Origin: GCA-002793235 sp965267355
Lineage (GTDB): Bacteria; Bacteroidota; Bacteroidia; Flavobacteriales_E; Vicingaceae
Direction: 5' to 3'
Length of the DNA: 64,000 bases
Assembly (NCBI GenBank): GCA_965267355.1
Contig: OZ253956.1
Location: forward strand, 434,001 to 498,000
The position numbers and the translations under genes were made by a program. Shown one piece after another: positions 19,630 through 27,315 of this stretch (positions within the stretch are counted from its first letter, which is position 1; each line of letters begins with the position of its first letter). The notes beneath the pieces were generated by a model that searched no databases, was not told the origin of the DNA, and saw nothing but the letters and a program-made list of their open reading frames with translations.

Positions 19630-20463
19630 ATGAAAAATTTATTATTCCCTATTGTTACTATATGCATGGCTTTATCACTAACAAATTGTGATAAGGTTGA
19701 CAATCCTGTAAACCCAGTTACCAATCAAACAACTGGTGATAGAAAAATTTTAATTGAAGAGTTTACAGGTCAACTGTGTACATTTTGCCCAGATGGAGCA
19801 AGAGAAATAGAACGATTAGATTCCATTTATGAGGGACAAATCATTGCTGTATCAATTCATGCTGGAGCCTTCGCAGACCCAGCTAATGGTGCTCCTAACG
19901 ATTTTAGAACAACTGCTGGAACTGAATACAACAACACTTTTGGAGTAATTAGTTGGCCTGCTGCCACCATTTCAAGAAGAAACAACGCTGCTGTTTTAGG
20001 TCAATCACAATGGGAAACTGAAATAGGTGTGATTAAAGATTTAGAACCTGAAGTTGATATTTCCATCACAACTGCTTATGACTCAACAAGTAGAGAAGTA
20101 AGTATTACTGTTTTAACAGAATGGTTAAAAGATGGTGACCAAGAAGCTGTTTACAATGTTCAGCTATTTGTTACCGAAAATCATGTGATAGCTGGTCAGT
20201 TAGACAATGGTGTATGGAAACCTAATTATAGCCATGAACACATGCTAAGAGGGGCAATAAATGGTACATGGGGTACTAATTTAACAAATGGAACTCTAGA
20301 GGGAACATTAGAATCTAATAAATTTGATTATACCTTGGATCCTACATGGAAAGCGAAAGATTGTAAGATTATTGCTTTTGTTTATAAAGTTGGTCCTAAT
20401 TATGAAGTAGTACAAGCCAATAGTTTATATATAATTCCGCAGGGAATCGTAAATACAACATGA
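19630..20463 (+). CDS. Omp28-related lipoprotein with a CxxC thioredoxin-like motif
   Basis: I start at the ATG at 19630, two codons inside the longest frame. The product is 277 residues, with a lipoprotein signal ending LSLTNC (lipid Cys20). The mature part has the Omp28 pattern ILIEEFTGQLCTFCPDGARE, with the pair Cys50-Cys53, followed by IIAVSIHAGAFADP and a C-terminal beta domain. It is probably an outer-membrane-anchored thiol protein. It follows the DUF6029 barrel by 18 bases and ends the cluster, with a strong terminator after it. It shares its CxxC domain type with the T9SS-exported protein at 15296. Confidence 0.85.
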   Translation: MKNLLFPIVTICMALSLTNCDKVDNPVNPVTNQTTGDRKILIEEFTGQLCTFCPDGAREIERLDSIYEGQIIAVSIHAGAFADPANGAPNDFRTTAGTEYNNTFGVISWPAATISRRNNAAVLGQSQWETEIGVIKDLEPEVDISITTAYDSTSREVSITVLTEWLKDGDQEAVYNVQLFVTENHVIAGQLDNGVWKPNYSHEHMLRGAINGTWGTNLTNGTLEGTLESNKFDYTLDPTWKAKDCKIIAFVYKVGPNYEVVQANSLYIIPQGIVNTT

Positions 20464-20487
20464 TATAAATAAGATATAGCTATATTC

Positions 20488-20518
20488 AAAAGCTCCTGTA
20501 TTCTGCAGGAGCTTTTTT
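20488..20518 (+). terminator. Intrinsic terminator after the Omp28-like lipoprotein gene
   Basis: Eleven-base arms (AAAAGCTCCTG and CAGGAGCTTTT) with a 7-nt loop and a run of six T. Confidence 0.9.
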
Positions 20519-20532
20519 ATTAATTTTGATTT

Positions 20533-21165
20533 ATGAGATTAGTAATCATTTGCATATTCTTATTATCATCAGGGTTAAGTAGTGCTCAAGTATTTAAATC
20601 GGGTGTAATACTTGGGTTAAGTGGTTCTCAGGTTGAAGGTGATGGTTATGGAGGATATAACAAATTAGGCTTTATAGTTGGTGGTTTTACCAATACTGAT
20701 TTATCAAGTAAATGGTCAACTCAGTTTGAAATCTATTTTATCAATAAAGGTAGTTTTGATGCTGCCCACCCTGATAAAGGAGACTTTGATTCATTTAATT
20801 TTAACGCCAATTATATTGAAGTACCTATAGCTTTAAGGTATAAACACCACAACTTCATGTTTGAAGGTGGGCTTTACCTCGCTAAATTTTTAAGCTATAG
20901 TGTGGAAGATGAATTTGGTAAGAGAGACATCAGAAATTTCCCTATAAGAAGCTTTGATTTTGGTGGTTTTGTAGGAATTAATTATAGCATTAAAGAACAT
21001 TTAATTTTTAATTTACGTTCTAAAAATTCGCTAATACCTTTCAGAGATTTTCAAAGTTTTGACCAAAACATTGGCATTTTAAACAAATTATTTAATAATG
21101 GTTGGTATTATGTAGATATTAACTTTTCAATTCGTTATCAATTTGGAGGAAGTAAAGAAGAATAG
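20533..21165 (+). CDS. PorT-like outer-membrane beta-barrel protein
   Basis: This 210-residue protein has a signal peptide (MRLVIICIFLLSSGLSSAQ) and then about eight amphipathic strands in the manner of small Bacteroidota barrels (FKSGVILGLSGSQVEGDG, later YYVDINFSIRYQFGG). No function can be read from it. TAATTTTG at 20521-20528 fits the -7 consensus, but that would put transcription start almost on the ATG, so the promoter may lie elsewhere. Its last 23 bases overlap the likely start of ubiX, which implies coupled translation. Confidence 0.7.
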   Translation: MRLVIICIFLLSSGLSSAQVFKSGVILGLSGSQVEGDGYGGYNKLGFIVGGFTNTDLSSKWSTQFEIYFINKGSFDAAHPDKGDFDSFNFNANYIEVPIALRYKHHNFMFEGGLYLAKFLSYSVEDEFGKRDIRNFPIRSFDFGGFVGINYSIKEHLIFNLRSKNSLIPFRDFQSFDQNIGILNKLFNNGWYYVDINFSIRYQFGGSKEE

Positions 21166-21709
21166 AAAAATAGTAGTAGCCATAACTGGAGCTTCGGGTG
21201 CTATTTATGCTAAATTGTTGTTAGATTTTCTAACGAAGCAAAAAAATATTGAGGTTGGAGTATTGATGAGTGATAATGCAAAAACTGTATGGCAACACGA
21301 ATTAAACCTTGAACACAAAGACTACTCTTTTAATTATTATCATAAAAATGATTTTAAGGCTCCTTTTGCTTCAGGTTCAGCCCAATATGACACCATGATT
21401 GTAATTCCTTGCTCTATGGGAACACTTGCTAGAATAGCTAACGGTATATCAAATGACTTGTTAACTAGAGCAGCTGATGTTATCTTAAAAGAAAGAAGAA
21501 AACTAATTTTGGTAGCCCGTGAAACTCCTTACAACCTCATTCATATCAATAATATGAAACAGGTTACAGAAGCAGGGGGAATTATATGCCCTGCAACACC
21601 TTCTTATTACTCTAACCCGAAAACCTTAGAAGATGTTGCTAAAACAGTTGTTGATAGAGTTATCGATTTGATAAATTTTGAAAACCCCTCTTATCGTTGG
21701 GGTAATTAA
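21143..21709 (+). CDS. ubiX: UbiX-family flavin prenyltransferase
   Basis: This 188-residue protein has the UbiX flavin-binding pattern: VAITGASGAIYAKLL at the N-terminus, MIVIPCSMGTLARIANGISNDLLTRAADV in the middle, and LILVARETPYNLIHINNM. UbiX attaches dimethylallyl to FMN to make the prenylated cofactor of UbiD decarboxylases; no ubiD is in the window. No ATG precedes the conserved region. The only usual start is TTG at 21143, inside the upstream barrel gene, which gives MEEVKKNRKIVVAI. The start is therefore uncertain, while the family is not. It converges with queG, overlapping it by 4 bases. Confidence 0.93.
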   Translation: MEEVKKNRKIVVAITGASGAIYAKLLLDFLTKQKNIEVGVLMSDNAKTVWQHELNLEHKDYSFNYYHKNDFKAPFASGSAQYDTMIVIPCSMGTLARIANGISNDLLTRAADVILKERRKLILVARETPYNLIHINNMKQVTEAGGIICPATPSYYSNPKTLEDVAKTVVDRVIDLINFENPSYRWGN

Positions 21710-22635
21710 GATCTAACAAATTCAATATTTCTTTTTAACCCGTTAAATTTGGTTCTTTTAACTGCCGATTTTTTAAAGATTTCTTGATAAACTTCTTCGG
21801 TAAGTTCTTCCCATTCATTTTTTGAATAACTCAATAGTTTCCCATTAGGCATAAAGCCAGGTTCATTATGAGGGGTAGAAAACCTATTCCATGGACAAAC
21901 ATCTTGGCAGATATCACACCCAAATATCCAATCTTCAAACTTACCTTTAACTTCTTTTGGCATTATTTCATCATTTAATTCAATGGTAAAATAAGAAATG
22001 CACTTGCTTCCATCTACTACATTATTCGGTAAAATCGCTTCGGTTGGACAAGCATCTATACAGGCTGTACAGGTACCACAATAATCTTTTATTTCGTTGT
22101 CGTACTGTAACTCTAAGTCTAGAATGATTTCTGCCACAAAAAAATATGACCCTTTTTTAGGGTTTATCAACATGCTGTTTTTTCCTATCCACCCTAAACC
22201 ACTTTTTTTTGCCCATACTCGATCTAATACGGGAGCAGAATCTACAAATACCCGAGCATTTATTTCTCCTATTTCATCATTAATAAAACCCACCAGATCT
22301 TTAAGCTTATCTTTTATCACAAAATGATAATCTTCTCCGTAAGCATATTTAGAAATTTGATATGAATCCTTTTGCTGTTTCTTTTCGGGATAATAATTAT
22401 ACAATAATGAAATAACTGATTTTGAACCTTCTACTAATTTTGTGGGATCTAACCTCTTATCAAAATGGTTTTCCATATAATGCATTTTGCCATGCATATT
22501 ATCGTTTAACCATTTTTCTAATCTTGGTGCTTCTTCTTCTAAAAATTCAGCTTTTGATATACCACAAAATGAAAATCCTAAACGAGCTGCTTCAGATTTA
22601 ATTTGTTGGGTGTATTTGTCTTGTAAAGAAATAAT
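21706..22635 (-). CDS. queG: Epoxyqueuosine reductase QueG (probable ATT start)
   Basis: QueG reduces epoxyqueuosine in tRNA to queuosine, using cobalamin and two 4Fe-4S clusters. The cluster ligands are visible in DYCGTCTACIDACPTEAI and GCDICQDVCPWNRF, and KKSGLGWIGKNSMLI is a family signature. An in-frame ATG at 22497 would give 263 residues but would cut off conserved N-terminal sequence: the frame upstream still reads QQIKSEAARLGFSFCGISKA, which belongs to the family. Between that and the upstream in-frame TAA there is no ATG, GTG or TTG. ATT at 22635 or 22632, just after the ruvB stop, would give the usual length of about 309. Translation is probably coupled to ruvB. Confidence 0.88.
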   Translation of the reverse strand: MISLQDKYTQQIKSEAARLGFSFCGISKAEFLEEEAPRLEKWLNDNMHGKMHYMENHFDKRLDPTKLVEGSKSVISLLYNYYPEKKQQKDSYQISKYAYGEDYHFVIKDKLKDLVGFINDEIGEINARVFVDSAPVLDRVWAKKSGLGWIGKNSMLINPKKGSYFFVAEIILDLELQYDNEIKDYCGTCTACIDACPTEAILPNNVVDGSKCISYFTIELNDEIMPKEVKGKFEDWIFGCDICQDVCPWNRFSTPHNEPGFMPNGKLLSYSKNEWEELTEEVYQEIFKKSAVKRTKFNGLKRNIEFVRS

Positions 22636-22636
22636 A

Positions 22637-23659
22637 CTAAAACAAATTTCCTTGACTTGGGTCTTTTAACTTACCAAGATGGGTATAAGCTTTTTCGGTA
22701 GCTTCTCTACCTCTTGGGGTACGCATTAAAAAGCCTTCTTTAATTAAAAAAGGTTCATATACTTCCTCTATAGTACCTGCCTGTTCACTTACTGCTGTAG
22801 CAATTGTAGTAAGCCCAACTGGTCCACCTTTAAATTTATCAATAATGGCATTTAAAATACGATTATCCATATCATCCAAACCATGCTTATCTACATTTAA
22901 AGCATCTAAACCTACTAAAGCAATTTCTTTATTTATTCTTCCATCTCCTTTTACTTGAGCAAAATCTCTAACTCTTCGTAACAATGCATTTGTTATACGA
23001 GGAGTTCCTCTACTTCTTCTTGCTATTTCATCCGCTGCATTACCTTCAATACCCACATTAATAATATTGGCCGAACGTTTAATTATTTTAGCTAATAATT
23101 CAGCATCGTAATATTCTAATCGAGAAGTAATGCCAAATCTGGCTCTCAATGGTGAGGTTAAAAGGCCTGTTCTGGTTGTTGCTCCTATTAACGTAAATGG
23201 GCTTAATTCAATCTCTACACTTCTGGCATTTGGTCCAGAGTCTATCATGATGTCAATCTTATAATCTTCCATTGCAGAATACAAATACTCTTCTACAACA
23301 GATGACAAACGATGAATCTCATCGATGAATAAAACATCTCCTTCTTCCAAATTAGTTAATAACCCAGCTAAGTCTCCAGGTTTTTCCATTACTGGCCCAG
23401 AAGTTACTTTAAAACCAACTCCCAATTCATTAGCAATAATGTTAGCAAGAGTTGTTTTACCAAGTCCTGGAGGACCATGCAATAAAACATGATCTAAAGC
23501 CTCTCCTCTTTGTTTAGTAGCCTGAACAAATATTTTAAGATTATCTACTACCTTCTCTTGACCTGTAAAATCATCAAATGAAAGTGGTCTTAACACTTTT
23601 TCAAACTCTTTTTCTACTGAGCTTAAATTTTCATTATCTGCATCAAGATATTCGTTCAT
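22637..23659 (-). CDS. ruvB: Holliday junction branch-migration ATPase RuvB
   Basis: This 340-residue AAA+ protein has Walker A GPPGLGKT at residues 62-69, Walker B DEIHR, sensor GATTRTGLLTSPLRARFG, and a C-terminal winged helix ending in GFLMRTPRGREAT. With RuvA it drives branch migration of Holliday junctions. It lies far from ruvA in this genome. The stop codon is one base from the probable ATT start of queG on the same strand. Confidence 0.97.
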   Translation of the reverse strand: MNEYLDADNENLSSVEKEFEKVLRPLSFDDFTGQEKVVDNLKIFVQATKQRGEALDHVLLHGPPGLGKTTLANIIANELGVGFKVTSGPVMEKPGDLAGLLTNLEEGDVLFIDEIHRLSSVVEEYLYSAMEDYKIDIMIDSGPNARSVEIELSPFTLIGATTRTGLLTSPLRARFGITSRLEYYDAELLAKIIKRSANIINVGIEGNAADEIARRSRGTPRITNALLRRVRDFAQVKGDGRINKEIALVGLDALNVDKHGLDDMDNRILNAIIDKFKGGPVGLTTIATAVSEQAGTIEEVYEPFLIKEGFLMRTPRGREATEKAYTHLGKLKDPSQGNLF

Positions 23660-23681
23660 TTACCAAAGATAAGTTTTTTGT

Positions 23682-23708
23682 CTATCCTTCGAAAAACTCA
23701 GGATGACA
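23682..23708. repeat. Degenerate copy of a widespread Bacteroidota intergenic repeat
   Basis: The sequence ATCCTTCGAAAAACTCAGGA, followed by TGACA, resembles the short palindromic repeat (CCTTCGACAAGCTCAGGATGACA) that I recall from intergenic regions of many Bacteroidota genomes. Here the middle differs at two or three positions. ATCCT and AGGAT can pair as a short stem. It lies between ruvB and the barrel gene upstream of it. Confidence 0.45.
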
Positions 23709-23721
23709 AAAAGAGAATTTA

Positions 23722-24399
23722 TTAATCATCAATATCAAGTTCTTTACCAGTAATGGTTCTAAAGATCTCGCCTAGATAAACCTTTAGCTTAATAACATAT
23801 TCTGGAGATGAAAATTTTTCATTCACTCCTGGACTTTTGTAATAAATTAATCGATAACCAACTCCTGTACCAATACCAAACCACCTCATTATTTTGTAAT
23901 CTATAAGTGTTGCTGGCTCATAAGATAAAACTGTACTTTCAACTAATTTTACTTTTTGACCCTCTGAATTAGTGTACTGATAACTGGCTCCTCCAACTCC
24001 CAATTGAGTAGATAAACTAAACTCCCATTTTTTTGAGTTGTAAAAAACATATTCAAAATATGGTGAAAAATAAAAATATTCAAGGTTTACTGGTAATAAA
24101 GAATCCCCTTCTTGTACTGTTTTTTCAGATGAAACAAGCATCTGATTAATCCCTAAGCCTACTTTAAATTTCCTTCTAAAACTTAACCCTACTTTCAACC
24201 CGATTGTTTTTACATCATTATCTCTAATAAAGGAAAAACGATTATCAAACTTAACATCTAGCTTTGGTTTGGTATGAAAACTTTTTTTAAACTCTTCTTC
24301 AAATGTTTTAGGCTGTTTATCTATAAACTGAGCATTACTTAAAAAAGGAATTGAAAAAAAGAACAGAATTAATAACCGATTAAGTTTTAAGAACAGCAT
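23722..24399 (-). CDS. Predicted outer-membrane beta-barrel protein
   Basis: This 225-residue protein has a signal peptide (LLILFFFSIPFLSNAQ) followed by strand-rich sequence (KTIGLKVGLSFRRKFKVGLGIN, WFGIGTGVGYRLIYY), consistent with a small outer-membrane barrel. I do not recognise a named family. It lies 12 bases after the small CxxC membrane protein gene, in the same direction as the respiratory operon, and may be co-transcribed with it. Confidence 0.65.
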   Translation of the reverse strand: MLFLKLNRLLILFFFSIPFLSNAQFIDKQPKTFEEEFKKSFHTKPKLDVKFDNRFSFIRDNDVKTIGLKVGLSFRRKFKVGLGINQMLVSSEKTVQEGDSLLPVNLEYFYFSPYFEYVFYNSKKWEFSLSTQLGVGGASYQYTNSEGQKVKLVESTVLSYEPATLIDYKIMRWFGIGTGVGYRLIYYKSPGVNEKFSSPEYVIKLKVYLGEIFRTITGKELDIDD

Positions 24400-24411
24400 A
24401 AATGAATAAGG

Positions 24412-24654
24412 CTAATTGCTTTCAGCTAGTTTGCTCTTTTTATAATGTCGGTAAATAAAATATCCTACCGTACCCATTAAAACATAAGGAATAAGCATCA
24501 AGTAAATAATCCCATCGTTAACCCCTTGAGCAGCTGTACCACCAGATTGCAAATCAGACTCAGCAACAGCCTTACACATAGCGCATTGCGCATAAGAAGC
24601 GGTGTTAATTATAACAAATAGAAATAATATTGCTGTTTTCTTTATTAATGACAT
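24412..24654 (-). CDS. Small membrane protein with a CAMC motif, next to SCO
   Basis: I start at the ATG at 24654, giving about 80 residues and a proper signal peptide (MSLIKKTAILFLFVIINTASYAQ); the in-frame ATG at 24687 adds 11 residues. Directly after the signal comes CAMCKAVAESD, a CxxC pair facing the periplasm. A membrane helix (GIIYLMLIPYVLMGTVGYFIY) and a basic tail end the protein. Because it sits at the end of the oxidase operon beside SCO, a part in copper or thiol handling for oxidase assembly is plausible. That is inferred from position only. Confidence 0.6.
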   Translation of the reverse strand: MSLIKKTAILFLFVIINTASYAQCAMCKAVAESDLQSGGTAAQGVNDGIIYLMLIPYVLMGTVGYFIYRHYKKSKLAESN

Positions 24655-24692
24655 AAACCCAAAGTTACGAATGTAATAAGAGAACAAAAAGT

Positions 24693-25406
24693 TTATTTAC
24701 GCTGTTCTATTCCTTCTTTCTTTTTGCCTTTTAAAGGCACTGCATCTTCTTTAAATAAGATATCAATGGCATCAGTTAATTCTTCCTTTACTACCTTGTG
24801 AATAGTACCATCAAAAATTCCTCTAATATGCCCTTTTTTATCAATCAATATTAAATATTGTGAATGTAAAAAGCCTCCAGGTGCAACTTCGTCTTTTTGT
24901 GCACTTACAAAAAAACCGTTCAACGCTACATCATAAATAGCCTCTTTATTACCTGTTAAAAAATCCCAATTTTTAGTATCTGCATGAACCATTTCTGCAT
25001 AATTTTTTAATACCTCTACGGTATCATGTTCAGGATTTACAGTAATCGAAATAAACCTCAATCCTTCTCTGTCATTGAAATTATCCTGAATATATTTCAT
25101 GTTAGTTGTCATTTTAGGACATATAGTTGGACATGTTACAAAAAAGAAATCAGCAATGTAAACACTACCTAATAAGTCATCTCTGGTAACTTTTTTACCA
25201 TCCTGGTTGGTAAACTCAAAATACGGTATTTGATGATAAAGTGTATCATAAGTACCATCAGCATTCTGAACAGCTTCTTTTGGTCCTATATAAGACAGTT
25301 GCCTGTAATTATGTTCTCCCGTCCATAACAACAAATAAACTGATCCAGGTAAAAAAAGGATAGCAAAGAGAAATAATATTTTTTTTGGTGTAGATGCGTT
25401 TTTCAT
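24693..25406 (-). CDS. SCO family copper chaperone for cytochrome oxidase
   Basis: I start at the ATG at 25406 (MKNASTPKKILFLFAILF), 6 codons inside the longest frame. The product is 237 residues: an N-terminal membrane anchor, then a thioredoxin-like domain with the copper-binding CPTICP motif (FFVTCPTICPKMTTNM). The later conserved His falls in LHSQYLILID. SCO proteins deliver copper to the CuA site of oxidase subunit II, which is encoded in the same operon at 29132-30103. This is the second-last gene of that operon. Confidence 0.93.
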   Translation of the reverse strand: MKNASTPKKILFLFAILFLPGSVYLLLWTGEHNYRQLSYIGPKEAVQNADGTYDTLYHQIPYFEFTNQDGKKVTRDDLLGSVYIADFFFVTCPTICPKMTTNMKYIQDNFNDREGLRFISITVNPEHDTVEVLKNYAEMVHADTKNWDFLTGNKEAIYDVALNGFFVSAQKDEVAPGGFLHSQYLILIDKKGHIRGIFDGTIHKVVKEELTDAIDILFKEDAVPLKGKKKEGIEQRK

Positions 25407-25461
25407 TATAAAAAGAAAGACCACAATTTCTTGTGATCTTTATATTAAGGTTATTAATTAT

Positions 25462-25827
25462 TTAGAACGGATAGTATCGTATAAAATTATCATACATACC
25501 TTCTGTAAAGACCATATACATTAAATATAATGCCAGTAACACAAAAGGGATTATAATAGTATTTTGTAAAGAGCCTCGTTCATGTTTTAAGTGCATATAA
25601 TACGCTACAATAAAATAGGCTTTTGCAATTGTCATAACAATAAAAGTCATTTTTACAGCATGCCAGTTTACTCCCCAATCTTTCCAAAACATTCCAAGTA
25701 AAACTTCTACCGTAGTAATGGCAAGAAGTACCCAGAACATATTCCATATCATTCTTCTGGTTTTTTTACCTTCAGCTTCATCGTGATGAGCTGCATATTT
25801 ATAAGGTCCTTCCTCTGAATGTCCCAT
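25462..25827 (-). CDS. Cytochrome c oxidase subunit IV family protein
   Basis: This 121-residue protein has a short charged N-terminus and three membrane helices (WNMFWVLLAITTVEVLLGMF, MTFIVMTIAKAYFIVAYYMH, and TIIIPFVLLALYLMYMVF). It matches the small subunit IV of bacterial caa3-type oxidases. The MHLKHERG segment after helix 2 is typical. It lies 18 bases downstream of the large subunit III gene in the oxidase operon. Confidence 0.9.
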   Translation of the reverse strand: MGHSEEGPYKYAAHHDEAEGKKTRRMIWNMFWVLLAITTVEVLLGMFWKDWGVNWHAVKMTFIVMTIAKAYFIVAYYMHLKHERGSLQNTIIIPFVLLALYLMYMVFTEGMYDNFIRYYPF

Positions 25828-25845
25828 AATAAGTTATTTAAAATT

Positions 25846-26709
25846 TTATACTAAGTAGAAGAATGTAAATACGAATACCCACACCAAATCTACAAAGTGC
25901 CAGTAAAGTCCTACTTTTTCTACCATTTCATAATGACCACGTTTTTCATAAGTACCCATTATCACATTAACAAATATTACAAAATTTAATACTACTCCAC
26001 TAAATACGTGAGTACCATGGAAACCAGTAATGAAGAAAAAGAAATCTCCAAATAATGGATGTCCATATTCATTGTGCGTTAAATTTGCTCCATATATTTC
26101 ATGACCTCCAGCAACAGCATCAGCTAATTTTTGACCAGTCAACTGGATATACTCGCCAGTAGTAGCATCTTTCCATGGCAATAATAAAACCTGTTTAGAT
26201 TCATCTACCCATCTCCCTATAATTCCTTGAGTGTGTTCTATAGTACCATTTACATCAACCGTACCTATACCTAATTCTAGTGCTCCTAATTCTGTTCCAT
26301 GAATAAAGTGATACCATTCCCACGCTTGAGAACCAACGAATATTAAACCACCTATAATAGTCCAAAACATCCATTTAATTACGCCCTTTTTATCCATCCT
26401 GTGCCCAGCTTCTACAGCTAATACCATAGTTACAGAACTCATAATCAAGATAAATGTCATTAATGCCACATACAATAGAGGATGGTCTCCATGCATAAAT
26501 GGAAAGTGGGTAAATACATTTTCAGCCGTAGGCCATATATCTGCATAACTATGACGATAAAAACCGTAAGCTGCTAAAAATCCGGTAAAAGATAATGCAT
26601 CTGACATTAAGAAAAACCACATCATTAACTTACCGTAACCGGCACCAAAAGGGGAGTTATTATCTCCTGCCCAAGCTGTTTTACTATCTACTACTGCTGT
26701 ATGAGCCAT
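25846..26709 (-). CDS. Cytochrome c oxidase subunit III (long paralogue)
   Basis: This 287-residue multi-pass membrane protein has the subunit III signatures: SDALSFTGFLAAYGF in the first helix, GSQAWEWYHF, the FFITGFHGTHVFSG helix, and the C-terminal YWHFVDLVWVFVFTFFYLV. It contains a soluble insert of about 50 residues near the middle (from about GTVDVNGTIEHTQGIIG to HNEYGHPLFG). It supports proton uptake and stability of the oxidase core. It follows a shorter subunit III gene, an arrangement known from other Bacteroidota. Confidence 0.93.
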   Translation of the reverse strand: MAHTAVVDSKTAWAGDNNSPFGAGYGKLMMWFFLMSDALSFTGFLAAYGFYRHSYADIWPTAENVFTHFPFMHGDHPLLYVALMTFILIMSSVTMVLAVEAGHRMDKKGVIKWMFWTIIGGLIFVGSQAWEWYHFIHGTELGALELGIGTVDVNGTIEHTQGIIGRWVDESKQVLLLPWKDATTGEYIQLTGQKLADAVAGGHEIYGANLTHNEYGHPLFGDFFFFITGFHGTHVFSGVVLNFVIFVNVIMGTYEKRGHYEMVEKVGLYWHFVDLVWVFVFTFFYLV

Positions 26710-26724
26710 ATTATATTTTTTTTT

Positions 26725-27312
26725 CTATGCTGTTATATACATTAAAAAAACATAAAGGTATATCCATAATCCACCTAAAAAATGCCAATAAGTTATACTT
26801 ACTTGCACCCCAAGATTTTTTGCTGGAGTATATCTTTGTTTAAATGTTTTTACTAATACTATTATTAAACTTATTATCCCACCTACTAGATGTAAAACAT
26901 GTAGAATGGTTAATAAATACAAATAAGAACTTGCTTGTGAAGTACCGCTTAAATAATACCCTCTATCTACCAAATTTTGCCATCCCAAATACTGAGTAAA
27001 AACAAAAGCAAGCCCTAATATTAAAGCACCTAAAATAGTTGCTTTTGCTAATGATTGATTCCCCTTTTTAGTAGCTTTCAATCCTATATGATAAACAACA
27101 CTACTCAACACAATTACAATTGTACTGATTAAGAACGCTTTTGGTAGGGCAATATTAATAAAACCACCTCCACCTTGACTAACAATAACTGCACTTGTTA
27201 AACCTCCAAAGAACATAACTATACTTACTATGCCAATCCATAGTAAAGGTTTAGAAGTTTTCCTTCTAAGTTCATCTTTATAGTTTATATTTTCCATTGC
27301 AACTGTCGCCAT
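26725..27312 (-). CDS. Cytochrome c oxidase subunit III (short paralogue)
   Basis: This 195-residue heme-copper oxidase subunit III protein has five predicted helices and the conserved ends ILHVLHLVGGIISLI and YWHFLGGLWIYLYVFLMY. It is shorter than its neighbour at 25846 and lacks the insert. It lies 3 bases from the end of subunit I, so translation is likely coupled. Both subunit III proteins probably join the same oxidase. Confidence 0.9.
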   Translation of the reverse strand: MATVAMENINYKDELRRKTSKPLLWIGIVSIVMFFGGLTSAVIVSQGGGGFINIALPKAFLISTIVIVLSSVVYHIGLKATKKGNQSLAKATILGALILGLAFVFTQYLGWQNLVDRGYYLSGTSQASSYLYLLTILHVLHLVGGIISLIIVLVKTFKQRYTPAKNLGVQVSITYWHFLGGLWIYLYVFLMYITA

Positions 27313-27315
27313 TAA

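Noticed and set aside
22201..22212. A8 runs in queG, the sirtuin and infB as slippage sites
   Set aside because: They are shorter than the dnaX run and do not fall at domain ends where a truncated product would make sense.
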